The notes: generated by a model not told the origin, from the sequence alone. A stretch of DNA of 64,000 bases from Pelagerythrobacter marensis (GCF_001028625.1 NZ_CP011805.1:248001-312000), one strand, 5' to 3'; shown: positions 51,962 through 62,065, counted from the stretch's first letter. A program made the numbers and translations.

Positions 51962-54900
51962 ATGCTTGGATTCGATGCAGCTTCGCACCGGGAACGCAGC
52001 AATCGTTTTGCCGGGAACTGGATTCCCGGAGGGGCGAACACCGCATCTCAACGTCGCCGACTGATGGCCGCCTTGCGGATGGCGCACCGGGTTCTGGGCC
52101 TGAAGCGCAACAACCTCGGGCTTGGCGCGCTAGGCTTCGGAAGGCCCTGCGCGATTTTCGGTTCCGTGGCCGAACCTGCCCACGGCGGCGGCGCCTCCAA
52201 CATCGGTGAGGCAAAATGGCTTCTGGCTGGAACAGCATCGCTCGCGCTGATGGGCGTTCTCGCGGCTCCTGCTCATGCACAGTACAACGCCGGCGGCGGT
52301 AACGCCACGGGCACGCGAAGCGTCGCCATCGGTGCAGACTCGAGGGCGAGCGGCGGGCTTGCCGTTGCTGTTGGCAGCGACGCGAGAGCAACCGGCCTCG
52401 AAGGCACGGCCATTGGCAACAACACGACCGCTTCTGGTGTCAATTCAACTGTGCTCGGCAATCAGGCGACTGCGGCAGGCGCCGGTAGCATCGCCATCGG
52501 TGCAAATATGGGGCTCGCCGTCGACGCGGCTTCGGCAAGAGGTATCGCGATCGGATGGAGCGCAAGCGTCAGCAATGCTGTCGGTGGACTCGCTCTTGGC
52601 AGCAACGCCGCATCCAGCGCGGATGGGGCCACGGCCATCGGACAGTCCGCCAGTGCCGCCGGGATAAATTCAACTGCACTCGGTACCTCCGCAAGTGCCG
52701 CCGGCAGTGGTACGTATAATGTCAACCGCGCCGATGGGCTCGGCTTTATCGACGGTCCCGCTACTTTCCATGCTACGGCTTTAGGCGAATCTGCAAGCGC
52801 GAGTGCTGGCGGCGTCGCCATCGGGTCTGGAACAACGAGCTCTGGCCTTCTCGCTGTTGCGGTAGGCAATGGAGCGACTGCCTCCGCCACAAGCAGTGCG
52901 GCGTTTGGGCCGGGAGCTTTCAGCACCGCAACCCACTCTCTGGCGGTAGGGTTTCAAAATCTTGCGAGCGGTCTTCGCAGCACCGCGATCGGCCCGATTT
53001 CGACGGCATCGGGCGATGAATCCATCGCGATAGGTCTGTCGTCTGCGGCTAGCGGAACGCGTGCCATCGCCTTCGGCGCCTCGCCCACCGGCTCGGTTCT
53101 GCAGGACACTGTCGACAACACGCAGGCGAGCGGCGTGGACTCGATCGCTCTCGGGACATCTTCCAAGGCTTTGGCAGACAATGCCGTCGCGATGGGCAAT
53201 GGCGCAGTCGCCGATGCGGAAGAGGCGGTTGCTATCGGCAACGGCTCCACCGCAACCGGCGGCAAGGCCGTTGCCATCGGCTCGCAGAACATTGCCAACG
53301 GCAACGGCGCGGTCGCGATCGGCGACCCCAACACCGCGACCGGCGATGGTGCGGTGGCGCAGGGCATGGACAATACCGCGACCGGGAACGGTTCGGTGGC
53401 CATGGGCAACACCAATATGGTCGGCGGCGGAGGACAGGCCGTGAGCACGCCCGGCACCGCGGCGCAGGGCGCGGTCGGCATCGGCTTCCAGAATACGGTC
53501 GTCGGTCAGGGCTCGGTCGCGCTTGGCAACACCAGCAGCGCGCTGGGCGCCGGCTCGCTGGCCTTCGGCGACACCGCAGTGGCCAACAACGCCGGCGATG
53601 TGGCGCTCGGCTCCGGCTCGGTAACGGCGGCACCCGTACCGACCGCAAGCACGACGATCGGCGGCACGACTTACAACTTCGCTGGCGCAACACCGACGAG
53701 CGTCGTCTCGGTCGGGGCAGCAGGTGCGGAACGCCAGATCCAGAACGTCGCCGCGGGCCAGGTCAGCGCGACTTCGACCGATGCGGTCAACGGCTCGCAA
53801 CTCTTCGCCGTGGCCGACACGCTCAGCGGGCAGCTCACCCATTATGTCAGCATCAATGATGGGGGCGTGAACGGCGCGAATTTCGACAATAACGGCGCGC
53901 AGGAAGCTGGTGCCATCTCCATCGGCGTGGGGGCCTCGACAGCTTTGGGTGCGGCGAACTCCTTGGCGCTCGGCACCGACGCGACCGTTGCTGGGGGCGA
54001 GGCTGTTTCGATCGGTCATGGCGGCACGGCATTGGGCGACGGCGCGGTCACTTTGGGTGGCGGTCTCGCCAACTCCGCGAGCGGAACTGGCGTCCTCGCC
54101 ATGGGCAGCGGCAATACCGCAGGCACGATACCGGAGAATCCCCTGTCGGATCCCACGATGGGCTCCGTGGCACTTGGCACAAACAATACGGCTGGTGATG
54201 AAGCACTTGTGCGAGGATCTTTCGTCCGATTCATTGCGCCAGGCAATGGCGCGGTCGCGATCGGAGAGGATAACAGGGCTACAGGCCCTGGGAATATCGC
54301 GATGGGCTTCGGCTCCAGCGCTACAATTGGTTCGTTGAGTGGCGGCGGCGATCAATTCCGATACGGCACTATTGCAATGGGGTACGAGACAACCGCCATG
54401 AGCGGAGCTGTTGCCCTCGGTAGTCAGGCGAACGGACGATTAGGTGCGGTGGCGATCGGCACGAATGCCGACGCAAACCAATACACAATCGCTATCGGCA
54501 GTAACGCCAGCGGTGTCTCCGACGCAATCGTGCTCGGACGCGACGCGACGGGTAATGTCTTTTCCGTGGCTCTCGGTACGGGTGCACAGGCCGACGCAGT
54601 GACCGCAGGGGGGCGAAGGACCAATGCTAGCGTCGCTATTGGTAATGGAGCATCTGCGAATATGACCGACGCGGCGGATTCAGGTGGCATGATCGCGCTC
54701 GGCTCAAACGCAACCGTCACCCGTACCGGAGCTATCGGCCTTGGGGCTGCCGCCAATGTCGATGCTGCAGCAGGCCTGGCCCTCGGTTTACGTGCTTCGG
54801 TAACGGGCGAGAACGGCACCGCCATCGGCGTCGACAGCAGCGCCACCGGCCTCAATGCGCTGGCCTTCGGTAACGGTGCGCAGGCAACCGGCGACAATTC

Positions 54901-57900
54901 GATCAGCGTGGGCACTGGCAACGTTGTTTCGGGCACCGGCTCGGGTGCTTTCGGCGATCCGAACACTGTGATTGGCAGCGGCTCTTACGCTTTCGGCAAT
55001 GACAACACTATCGCTCAGGACAATACCTTCGTGCTGGGCAATGATGTGACCACGACGCAGGGTAATAGCGTTGTGCTCGGCAATGCGTCGACCGATCGCG
55101 CAGCGACGGCGGAGACGGGAATCACGATCAACGGTACCGCCTACACTTTCGCTGGCACGGGATCGGCGGCGGCTGGCGTCGTGAGCATGGGTGCAGCGGG
55201 CGCCGAACGCCAGGTTATCAACGTGGCGGCAGGACGCGTTGCATCCGACAGCACCGACGCGATCAACGGGTCGCAGCTCTTCGCTACCAATCAGGCGGTG
55301 GAGGCCGCCGCAGCAACCGCCAGCATGGGCTGGAACGTCCAGGCCAATGGCGATGCTGCGACCAATGTCGCGCCGGGCGATACGGTTCAGTTCGTCGACG
55401 GCCAGAATATCGACGTGACCCGCACGGGCGCCGATATCACGATTGCCACTAGCGCGGATCTTGTTGCCGACAGCGTGACACTGGCGAGCGGGCAGGTGCT
55501 CGATGCAACCGGTCTCGATATGGCCGGCACGACGATCACGGATCTCGCGGACGGCGACGTGTCGGCGACCTCGACCGATGCGATCAATGGCTCGCAGCTC
55601 TTCGCTACGAATCAATTGGTCGATCAGAACGCGACCGACATCACCAATCTCGGCAATCGCGTGACGACTGTCGAGGGTGACCTCGCTGATGTCGGCAATA
55701 CGATCACCAACATTGCCGGCGACACATCGACCACCTACACCGAAGCGAACGGCGACGGCATCCGTTACGCTCGCACCAACGAGCGCGGCCTGGCGGAGAG
55801 CGACTCGTTCGCCCAAGGGGTGGGCTCGACCGCAGTCGGCTACGAGGCGACCGCCACAGGCGAAAGCGCGCTCGCGCTCGGCCGCGATGCGCAGGCCAGC
55901 GAGGCGGGTTCGGTGGCGCTCGGCTCCGGGTCGACCACGGCCGCGGCCGTGGCGACGACCGGCACGACGATCGACGGGCAGGCTTATACTTTTGCGGGCG
56001 GCGCGCCGGTCTCGACCGTGAGTGTCGGCGCAGTGGGTGCGGAGCGGACCGTCACCAATGTCGCGGCGGGCCGCCTGAGCGCCAGTTCGACCGACGCGGT
56101 GAACGGCTCCCAGCTCTTCGCAACCAACCAGGCGGTCGAAGCCGCAACGACGACGGCCAACATGGGCTGGAACGTTCAGGCCAATGGCGATGCCGCGACC
56201 AATGTCGCGCCGGGCGATACGGTTCAGTTCGTCGACGGTCAGAATATCGAGGTGACCCGCACGGGTACCAATGTCACGATTGCCACGAGCGCCGATCTTG
56301 TTGCCGACAGCGTGACACTGGCGAGCGGGCAGGTGCTCGATGCAACCGGTCTCGATATGGCCGACACGACGATTACCAATCTGACCGATGGCGATCTGTC
56401 GACGACCTCGACCGATGCGGTCAATGGCTCGCAACTCTTCGCGACCAACCAGCAGGTAGCGACGAACACCACCAACATCGCTGGCAATACGACAGCGATC
56501 ACCAATCTCGACAACGCGATCACCGACATCAACAATGGCGGAGGGATCAAGTACTTCCACGCCAACTCGACCGAACCGGATTCGCAGGCGCTGGGGACGA
56601 ACTCGGTGGCGATCGGCCCGAATGCGGTCGCCAACAACGCCGGCGACATTGCCTTGGGCTCCGGATCGACCACCGGCGCCGCCGTCGCCACCACGGGAAC
56701 GACGATCGGCGGAGTGGCCTACGGCTTCGCCGGCACTGCACCGACCTCGACGGTCAGCGTTGGCACGGCGGGGGCGGAACGGACGATCACCAATGTCGCG
56801 GCCGGCCGACTCTCGGCCAGCTCGACCGACGCGGTCAACGGTTCGCAACTCTACGCGACCAACCAGCAGGTGACGACCAACACGACCGACATCGCCAACC
56901 TCGACGGGCGGATGACGACGGTGGAAGGCGATGTCAGCACCCTCGATGGCCGTCTGACGACGGTCGAGGGCGACGTGGCCACCATCAACACCACGATCAC
57001 CGACATCAACAACGGCGCGGGCATCAAATACTTCCGCGCCAACTCGACCGAACCAGACGCGCAGGCACTAGGCACCGATTCGATCGCCATTGGTCCCAAC
57101 GCGGTTGCCAACAACGCGGGTGACGTTGCGCTTGGCTCCGGCTCAGCCACGGCAGCAGCCGTGGGCACCGCTGGCACCACGATCAACGGCACCAATTACG
57201 CCTTCGCCGGCGCGGCCCCGACCTCCACCGTCAGCGTTGGCGCGGTCGGCGCGGAGCGCACGGTCACCAATGTCGCGGCGGGGCGTGTCAATGCGGCATC
57301 GACGGATGCCATCAACGGTTCGCAGTTGTTTGCGACCAACCAGGCGGTCGAAGGCCTCGCCAGTCAGGCTGACGACCTCGACGAACGGGCCATCAAGTAC
57401 GATTGGAACGACGCGAACGCCAACGGCGTGATCGATCCGGGCGAAGTAAACTACAACTCGGCGACGCTGGCGGGTGCCGGCGGGACCACGATCACCAACC
57501 TCGCCGACGGAGCGGTCGATGCGGCCTCCAGCGATGCGATCAACGGTTCGCAGCTTTACGGGGTGAGCGAGAGCATCGTGAACAACCTAGGTGGCACGTC
57601 GGTCGTCAATCCTGATGGGACGGTCACTGGCCCTACGTATAATATCGCGGGCAACACCTATAACAGCGTCTATGATGCCTTCTCGGCCGTCGACGGCAAT
57701 CTGACCCGCTATTACAGCGTCAACGACGCCGGGGTGGAAGGCGCGAACTACGAGAACGACGGAGCGACCGGCGTGAATTCGCTGGCTGTCGGTGTCGGAG
57801 CAGGCGCTTCGGCGGATGGTTCCGGCGCGATCGGTGAAGGGGCGCTAGCCACGGTCGAGGGATCGTTCGCCCTGGGCTCGGGCTCGGTTTCCGATCGGGC

Positions 57901-59707
57901 GCTTGCTCCGTCGAGCGGCACGATCATCGCGGGGACGAACATTATCCCGTACAACACGAGCGATGCGACGCTTCTGGGCGCAATTTCGGTCGGCAACGCG
58001 GCGACTGGCGAATATCGCCAGATCACCAACCTTGCCGACGGGACCCAGGCGCATGATGCGACGACGATCCGGCAGCTCCAGGGCGCGATCGGTTCGGTTT
58101 CCGCCACCACGACCAAGTATTTCCATGCCAACTCTACAGCAGGAGACTCGCTGGCAGTAGGCGCGGAATCGGTCGCGGTCGGCCCGGAAACAATCGTGAA
58201 CGGCGATAACGGCATCGGCATCGGTAACGGCGCTCTCGTCCAGCAGACGGCGCCCGGTGGCACCGCGATTGGCCAGAACGCCGAAGTGTCGGCTGCGGAC
58301 GCCGTTGCTCTGGGCACCAATTCGGAAGCCCACGGCATTCAGTCGCTCGCGATGGGTGCAGGAGCCAGCGCGACATTCGCCAACAGCGTCGCGCTGGGTG
58401 CCGGCTCAGGCACTGGCGTGGGGGCGCAAGTCGGATACACGGGCTACGGGCTTGCCGCACCGCAGAGCTCGGTCGGCGAAGTCTCGTTCGGAAGCGCCGG
58501 TGCAGAGCGTCAGCTCACCAATGTCGCAGCAGGCTCGGCACCGACCGACGCGGTCAATGTCAGCCAACTGAACCAGGTGGCGCAGAACACCGCCGAGTCG
58601 CTGGGCGGGGGTGCTTCCTATGACTCGACGACCGGCGAATACACCGGCCCCAGCTACGATGTCGGCGGCAACACGTACGACAACGTCGGGGACGCGCTGG
58701 ATGCGCAGAACACGCAGATCGCCGAGGTCGACGATCGGGTGACGGATGTCGAGGACACGGTCACCGAGATCGACGGACGCCTCACAACGGTCGAGAACAA
58801 CGTCGACAATATGGGCGACAGCCTGGCCAGCGGTCTTGGCGGCAATTCAAGCTATGACCCGAACACCGGCATGGTTCAGACCGAGCTGAATGTGGGCGGC
58901 AACACCTACAACAACGTCAACGATGCCATCCAGGCCGTCAGCGACACGGCCAGCGCGGGCTGGAACATTCAGGCCGAAGGCGGTGCATCGACCAACATCG
59001 GTTCCAACGGCACTCTGAACGTGACGGGCGGTTCCAACACTGTGGTGACGCTGAACGGTAACGAGCTGGAGATCGGCATGGTCGACAACCCCACCTTCGC
59101 CGGCATGGTTACGGCGAACGGCGGGCTCGCGGTCGGCGCGAACACCAGCGTCGATATGGGGGGCAATGTCGTTCAGAACGTCGGCGCCGGGGCCGTCAGC
59201 GCGACATCGACCGATGCCGTCAACGGCTCGCAGCTCTACGAGGTGCAACAGGTCGCCAATAACTCCGTACAGTATGACGAGGGCGGCGAATCCGTCACCT
59301 TCAACCCCGGCGGATCGGCGACGAGGCTGCAGAACGTGGCCGCGGGTGAGGCGCCGACCGACGCGGTCAACGTCCAGCAGCTCAACGACGGGCTTGCAGG
59401 TGCGGTGGAAGAAGCCAACGCCTACACCGACTCCAGGCTTGCCGGAATCGACTACGACATCCGCGATTTGCGCGAGAATGCGAATGCGGGAACGGCGGGC
59501 GCGCTGGCGGCAGCCGGTCTTCCCCAGGCTTTCGAACCGGGCCGCGGGATGCTGTCCTTCGGCGCTGGCACGTACCAGGGGCAATCCGCGTTCGCTATCG
59601 GCCTTTCGCGGGTGCTGGATGATGGCAAGACCGTGATCAAGGCCGGCGCCACTTACGACACGCAGGAGCGTGCGGGTGCGAACGTGGGCGTCGGCTTCCA
59701 GTTCTGA
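51962..59707 (+). CDS. YadA-type trimeric autotransporter adhesin
   Basis: 2581 residues from the ATG at 51962, preceded by GAGGGAG; a TTG 15 bases upstream is less likely. A 106-residue leader ends in LLAGTASLALMGVLAAPAHA. The head consists of many SVAIG/ALGSGS-type repeats (about 110-1000), followed by HANS/neck segments (STDAVNGSQLFATNQ) repeated along the stalk with short coiled coils (TTVEGDLADVGNTITNI). The membrane anchor is the last 75 residues (YDIRDLRENANAGTAGALAA to VGVGFQF). Three chains form one 12-strand barrel, and the passenger mediates adhesion. BamE-like and Skp-like genes follow at once, suggesting assisted assembly. Confidence 0.96.
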   Translation: MLGFDAASHRERSNRFAGNWIPGGANTASQRRRLMAALRMAHRVLGLKRNNLGLGALGFGRPCAIFGSVAEPAHGGGASNIGEAKWLLAGTASLALMGVLAAPAHAQYNAGGGNATGTRSVAIGADSRASGGLAVAVGSDARATGLEGTAIGNNTTASGVNSTVLGNQATAAGAGSIAIGANMGLAVDAASARGIAIGWSASVSNAVGGLALGSNAASSADGATAIGQSASAAGINSTALGTSASAAGSGTYNVNRADGLGFIDGPATFHATALGESASASAGGVAIGSGTTSSGLLAVAVGNGATASATSSAAFGPGAFSTATHSLAVGFQNLASGLRSTAIGPISTASGDESIAIGLSSAASGTRAIAFGASPTGSVLQDTVDNTQASGVDSIALGTSSKALADNAVAMGNGAVADAEEAVAIGNGSTATGGKAVAIGSQNIANGNGAVAIGDPNTATGDGAVAQGMDNTATGNGSVAMGNTNMVGGGGQAVSTPGTAAQGAVGIGFQNTVVGQGSVALGNTSSALGAGSLAFGDTAVANNAGDVALGSGSVTAAPVPTASTTIGGTTYNFAGATPTSVVSVGAAGAERQIQNVAAGQVSATSTDAVNGSQLFAVADTLSGQLTHYVSINDGGVNGANFDNNGAQEAGAISIGVGASTALGAANSLALGTDATVAGGEAVSIGHGGTALGDGAVTLGGGLANSASGTGVLAMGSGNTAGTIPENPLSDPTMGSVALGTNNTAGDEALVRGSFVRFIAPGNGAVAIGEDNRATGPGNIAMGFGSSATIGSLSGGGDQFRYGTIAMGYETTAMSGAVALGSQANGRLGAVAIGTNADANQYTIAIGSNASGVSDAIVLGRDATGNVFSVALGTGAQADAVTAGGRRTNASVAIGNGASANMTDAADSGGMIALGSNATVTRTGAIGLGAAANVDAAAGLALGLRASVTGENGTAIGVDSSATGLNALAFGNGAQATGDNSISVGTGNVVSGTGSGAFGDPNTVIGSGSYAFGNDNTIAQDNTFVLGNDVTTTQGNSVVLGNASTDRAATAETGITINGTAYTFAGTGSAAAGVVSMGAAGAERQVINVAAGRVASDSTDAINGSQLFATNQAVEAAAATASMGWNVQANGDAATNVAPGDTVQFVDGQNIDVTRTGADITIATSADLVADSVTLASGQVLDATGLDMAGTTITDLADGDVSATSTDAINGSQLFATNQLVDQNATDITNLGNRVTTVEGDLADVGNTITNIAGDTSTTYTEANGDGIRYARTNERGLAESDSFAQGVGSTAVGYEATATGESALALGRDAQASEAGSVALGSGSTTAAAVATTGTTIDGQAYTFAGGAPVSTVSVGAVGAERTVTNVAAGRLSASSTDAVNGSQLFATNQAVEAATTTANMGWNVQANGDAATNVAPGDTVQFVDGQNIEVTRTGTNVTIATSADLVADSVTLASGQVLDATGLDMADTTITNLTDGDLSTTSTDAVNGSQLFATNQQVATNTTNIAGNTTAITNLDNAITDINNGGGIKYFHANSTEPDSQALGTNSVAIGPNAVANNAGDIALGSGSTTGAAVATTGTTIGGVAYGFAGTAPTSTVSVGTAGAERTITNVAAGRLSASSTDAVNGSQLYATNQQVTTNTTDIANLDGRMTTVEGDVSTLDGRLTTVEGDVATINTTITDINNGAGIKYFRANSTEPDAQALGTDSIAIGPNAVANNAGDVALGSGSATAAAVGTAGTTINGTNYAFAGAAPTSTVSVGAVGAERTVTNVAAGRVNAASTDAINGSQLFATNQAVEGLASQADDLDERAIKYDWNDANANGVIDPGEVNYNSATLAGAGGTTITNLADGAVDAASSDAINGSQLYGVSESIVNNLGGTSVVNPDGTVTGPTYNIAGNTYNSVYDAFSAVDGNLTRYYSVNDAGVEGANYENDGATGVNSLAVGVGAGASADGSGAIGEGALATVEGSFALGSGSVSDRALAPSSGTIIAGTNIIPYNTSDATLLGAISVGNAATGEYRQITNLADGTQAHDATTIRQLQGAIGSVSATTTKYFHANSTAGDSLAVGAESVAVGPETIVNGDNGIGIGNGALVQQTAPGGTAIGQNAEVSAADAVALGTNSEAHGIQSLAMGAGASATFANSVALGAGSGTGVGAQVGYTGYGLAAPQSSVGEVSFGSAGAERQLTNVAAGSAPTDAVNVSQLNQVAQNTAESLGGGASYDSTTGEYTGPSYDVGGNTYDNVGDALDAQNTQIAEVDDRVTDVEDTVTEIDGRLTTVENNVDNMGDSLASGLGGNSSYDPNTGMVQTELNVGGNTYNNVNDAIQAVSDTASAGWNIQAEGGASTNIGSNGTLNVTGGSNTVVTLNGNELEIGMVDNPTFAGMVTANGGLAVGANTSVDMGGNVVQNVGAGAVSATSTDAVNGSQLYEVQQVANNSVQYDEGGESVTFNPGGSATRLQNVAAGEAPTDAVNVQQLNDGLAGAVEEANAYTDSRLAGIDYDIRDLRENANAGTAGALAAAGLPQAFEPGRGMLSFGAGTYQGQSAFAIGLSRVLDDGKTVIKAGATYDTQERAGANVGVGFQF
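55325..56378 (+). repeat. near-identical 217-bp direct repeat in the stalk
   Basis: Copy 1 is 55325-55541 and copy 2 is 56162-56378, offset 837 bp (279 codons). They differ at only a small number of positions by eye and encode MGWNVQANGDAATNVAPGDT onward. Recent duplication or gene conversion within the adhesin is likely. Confidence 0.8.
56522..57339 (+). repeat. tandem stalk unit of about 159 codons
   Basis: Copy 1 is about 56522-56862 and copy 2 about 56999-57339, offset 477 bp, encoding the ANSTEPDxQALGT to NGSQL(Y/F)ATNQ unit. Protein similarity is high while DNA has diverged more than in the 217-bp repeat. Confidence 0.7.
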
Positions 59708-59738
59708 TCCGTTCAATCAATTCGACAGGAGGGCACAC

Positions 59739-60173
59739 ATGATAGCCAGACTTCTCGCGCTGCCGGCAATCGCAGCAGCATCGATCGCCACCATGGCCAC
59801 TGCACAGGATGACGTTTCGGAGACCACCGTCGCAACTTATGTCCCGACGGTTGATCCGGACGCCTTCGGTCGCGCTCCGCTGGAGGAGCGCAAGACGGGT
59901 GTGACGGTGGACCCTGCCGCTGTGCGGATGATCGTGCCGGGGCTGGAAAAGTTCAGCATCTACCGACTTATCGGCCCACCCCATTTCGGAGAAGGCATTA
60001 CGCGGCGGTGGAACTACGTTCTCTTCTTTCCGCTTGAGCCCGGAAGCATGGAGCGGGTGCGGTGCCGAATGGAGATTCGCTTCGAAAAGCCCAAGGGGCG
60101 CTACCATGTCGTCGTGTCCGAAGTGGTCTGGAAGGATCAGGCATGCGCGGACAGGGTTGCGGCGGCCGGCTGA
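59739..60173 (+). CDS. BamE/SmpA-like periplasmic protein of the YadA cassette
   Basis: 144 residues from the ATG at 59739 with AGGAGGG upstream. The signal peptide is cleaved near ATMATA-Q. The core IVPGLEKFSIYRLIGPPHF then RRWNYVLFF resembles the SmpA/OmlA fold of BamE, a lipoprotein of the beta-barrel assembly machine. Here no lipobox Cys follows the signal, so the product should be soluble in the periplasm. It lies 31 bp after the adhesin gene and 7 bp before the Skp-like gene. Help in inserting the trimeric barrel is the likely role. Confidence 0.8.
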   Translation: MIARLLALPAIAAASIATMATAQDDVSETTVATYVPTVDPDAFGRAPLEERKTGVTVDPAAVRMIVPGLEKFSIYRLIGPPHFGEGITRRWNYVLFFPLEPGSMERVRCRMEIRFEKPKGRYHVVVSEVVWKDQACADRVAAAG

Positions 60174-60180
60174 TTGGAGA

Positions 60181-60723
60181 ATGAAGGGCCTCATGCGTGC
60201 CTTTACTCCTCTTGCCATCGTGCTGCTCGCCTGCCTTGGCGCTCCTGCGGCGGCCCAGACCTTCGGGCCGCCGATCGAGGGGCTGTGTCTGCTCTCGCGC
60301 TCGGCTGCTATTTCCGCCTCCCGCGCCGGCCAGTCGATGCAAGGCCAATTGCGGCAGCTCCAGTCTTCGCTCTCGAGCGAATTGGAACAACGCAGCGCGG
60401 CTCTGCAGCAGCAGCGAAGCGCGCTTGAGGCGCGGCGGAGCGCCACCGCGCCGATCGAATACCAGCGTCAGCAGGCCGCGCTTGAGCAACAGTTGCGCGC
60501 GCTCGATCAGGAGCAGAACGGGCGCTTCATCATCGCCCAGCAGCGCGGCCAGCAGCAAATCGACCAGGCGCTCAATACGGCCCTGGGCCGGGTGGTCAGC
60601 GGCAGGTCCTGCGCCGTTGTGATGGAACGCGACAACTCCTACGGATGGAACAACGCCATGGACATCACGCCCGCCGTCGCGCGCGAGATGGACGGCATCC
60701 TGCAGGCGGTCGATCTCGGCTGA
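60181..60723 (+). CDS. OmpH/Skp-like periplasmic chaperone of the YadA cassette
   Basis: 180 residues with a signal peptide (cleavage after PAAA-Q), the Skp start pattern (IEGLCLLSRSAAISASRAGQ), a long helical hairpin rich in Gln/Arg/Glu (about 55-125) and the terminal DITPAVAREMDGIL. Skp trimers hold unfolded outer-membrane proteins in the periplasm. Placement behind YadA and the BamE-like gene points to a dedicated chaperone. GGAGA precedes the ATG directly. Confidence 0.88.
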   Translation: MKGLMRAFTPLAIVLLACLGAPAAAQTFGPPIEGLCLLSRSAAISASRAGQSMQGQLRQLQSSLSSELEQRSAALQQQRSALEARRSATAPIEYQRQQAALEQQLRALDQEQNGRFIIAQQRGQQQIDQALNTALGRVVSGRSCAVVMERDNSYGWNNAMDITPAVAREMDGILQAVDLG

Positions 60724-61126
60724 CGGCAGCGGCAAGGACCAGCACCGGTCGGCTTGACGGCATTGGCTGCGCACCTTGAAGTAGCCCGGTAGCAGCTGCC
60801 ACTCATTACCGAATGGCGATGCGCACCTCTGCGGCGATATTGCGTACCGGTTCGAGAAGGCGCCGGGATCAACGTCAACACACTGTTGCGAACGCAGACG
60901 GCCTGTGCACTGACACCCGGCGGACACGCGCAGGCCATGACGTTTCTAAAGATCGGGAAGACAGCTTAAGGTGCCCGAACTGGTTCCCAATCCGGTCTCC
61001 TCCACTGGAACCACACCAGGGACCGCCTGACACCTGCTAGTCAGATGTCCGATAGCGAGCGTCACGTCTGCGGCTGGAGGCGGAAGGGCCTGTTCACATT
61101 CATGCTGAGCAGGCGCCCGCCGCAAC
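60724..61126. other. gene-free gap after the YadA cassette
   Basis: About 400 bp with no supported coding region and no evident U-tailed hairpin. Short frames lack ribosome binding sites and family resemblance. Confidence 0.45.
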
Positions 61127-62065
61127 TTAACCAACCAGGCGTGGCACGCCTTTCTGACCGATCGCGCAGGCGAGGCCTTTATCCCAGCCGGCCAGCCGTG
61201 CCGCAGCGTCGAAAGTTGACGCCAAAAATTCCAGCAACGTCTCGCGTGGATCCGGAGCGGAGCGAACGGCTTCGTACGGGAGCACGAATTCCCCCAGCTT
61301 CTTGTCGAACCGTGCCGTTGCCGGCCCTACGAGCTGTTCGGCGAGCCGGTCGGGTGTGGGGTAGGCGTAAGAGTAGAAGCAGGGTTCGTCGATCCCGCCA
61401 CCGCCGGGCCAGAAGCCGGCGGAACTGACCTCGTGACTGTAGGCTTCCCGCGTGACAGCGTCAGGCAGGTTGGGGATGCCCCCGGGATGGAGCGGCGCGG
61501 GCCTGCCCGAGAAGCGGGTTACGGCAAGATCGAAGCTTCCCCAGAACAAATGCACCGGACTGACCTTGCCGAGAAATCCGGTGCGGAATTCGTTGAACAC
61601 CGCGTCGATCCGAACCAGCGCGCGATGGAAGCGCGAGACGGCATCGGCGTCCCACGGCCGCGCGGCAGTGTCCTCGGCGAAGGGAGTCGCATCGGGCAAC
61701 TCGTTGGGAAAGCCATGATATTCAGGCGATCCGCCGAGGGTTGCGATCACTTTCTTGAACCTGCTGTCGAATTCAGCGATCGACATGGGTTCAAGCGGAA
61801 AGCCGTCGCTTTTTCCGGTCGGGCACGATGCGACAAGGCGCTGGCGCTGCAAGTCGAACTGGACGGTGATGCCCGGACCGTCAGGGATCAGCCCGGTCGT
61901 AAGCCCGTCTGCATTGACGTAGAGCGTCGCGTGCCACGAGTGATTGACCCAGGGCGTGTGGGCAAGCCGATACTTGCCGACGATTTGCGTTTGCAGGTGC
62001 AAGGCAGCACAACTTTCCTTCCACGGCTCAAAGGGAATTAACGGCCATTTGGCATTGTCGCACAT
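61127..62065 (-). CDS. DUF5996 family protein
   Basis: 312 residues from the ATG at 62065. The family pattern is clear: WPLIPFEPWKESCAALHLQT near the N-terminus, NHSWHATLYVNADGLTTGLI, VSPVHLFWGSFDLAVTRFSG, and AGFWPGGGGIDEPCFYSYAYP. Function is unknown; no signal peptide is present. It is divergent from the pirin genes with the decayed HxlR regulator between them. Confidence 0.85.
   Translation of the reverse strand: MCDNAKWPLIPFEPWKESCAALHLQTQIVGKYRLAHTPWVNHSWHATLYVNADGLTTGLIPDGPGITVQFDLQRQRLVASCPTGKSDGFPLEPMSIAEFDSRFKKVIATLGGSPEYHGFPNELPDATPFAEDTAARPWDADAVSRFHRALVRIDAVFNEFRTGFLGKVSPVHLFWGSFDLAVTRFSGRPAPLHPGGIPNLPDAVTREAYSHEVSSAGFWPGGGGIDEPCFYSYAYPTPDRLAEQLVGPATARFDKKLGEFVLPYEAVRSAPDPRETLLEFLASTFDAAARLAGWDKGLACAIGQKGVPRLVG

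Noticed and set aside
52300..59500. Dense short repeats suggesting a CRISPR-like or satellite array
   Set aside because: The repeats keep one reading frame and encode YadA head and stalk motifs; there are no constant repeats with unique spacers and no cas genes.
60813..61040. 75-codon open frame after the Skp-like gene
   Set aside because: Short, no ribosome binding site, arginine-rich shadow-like composition.
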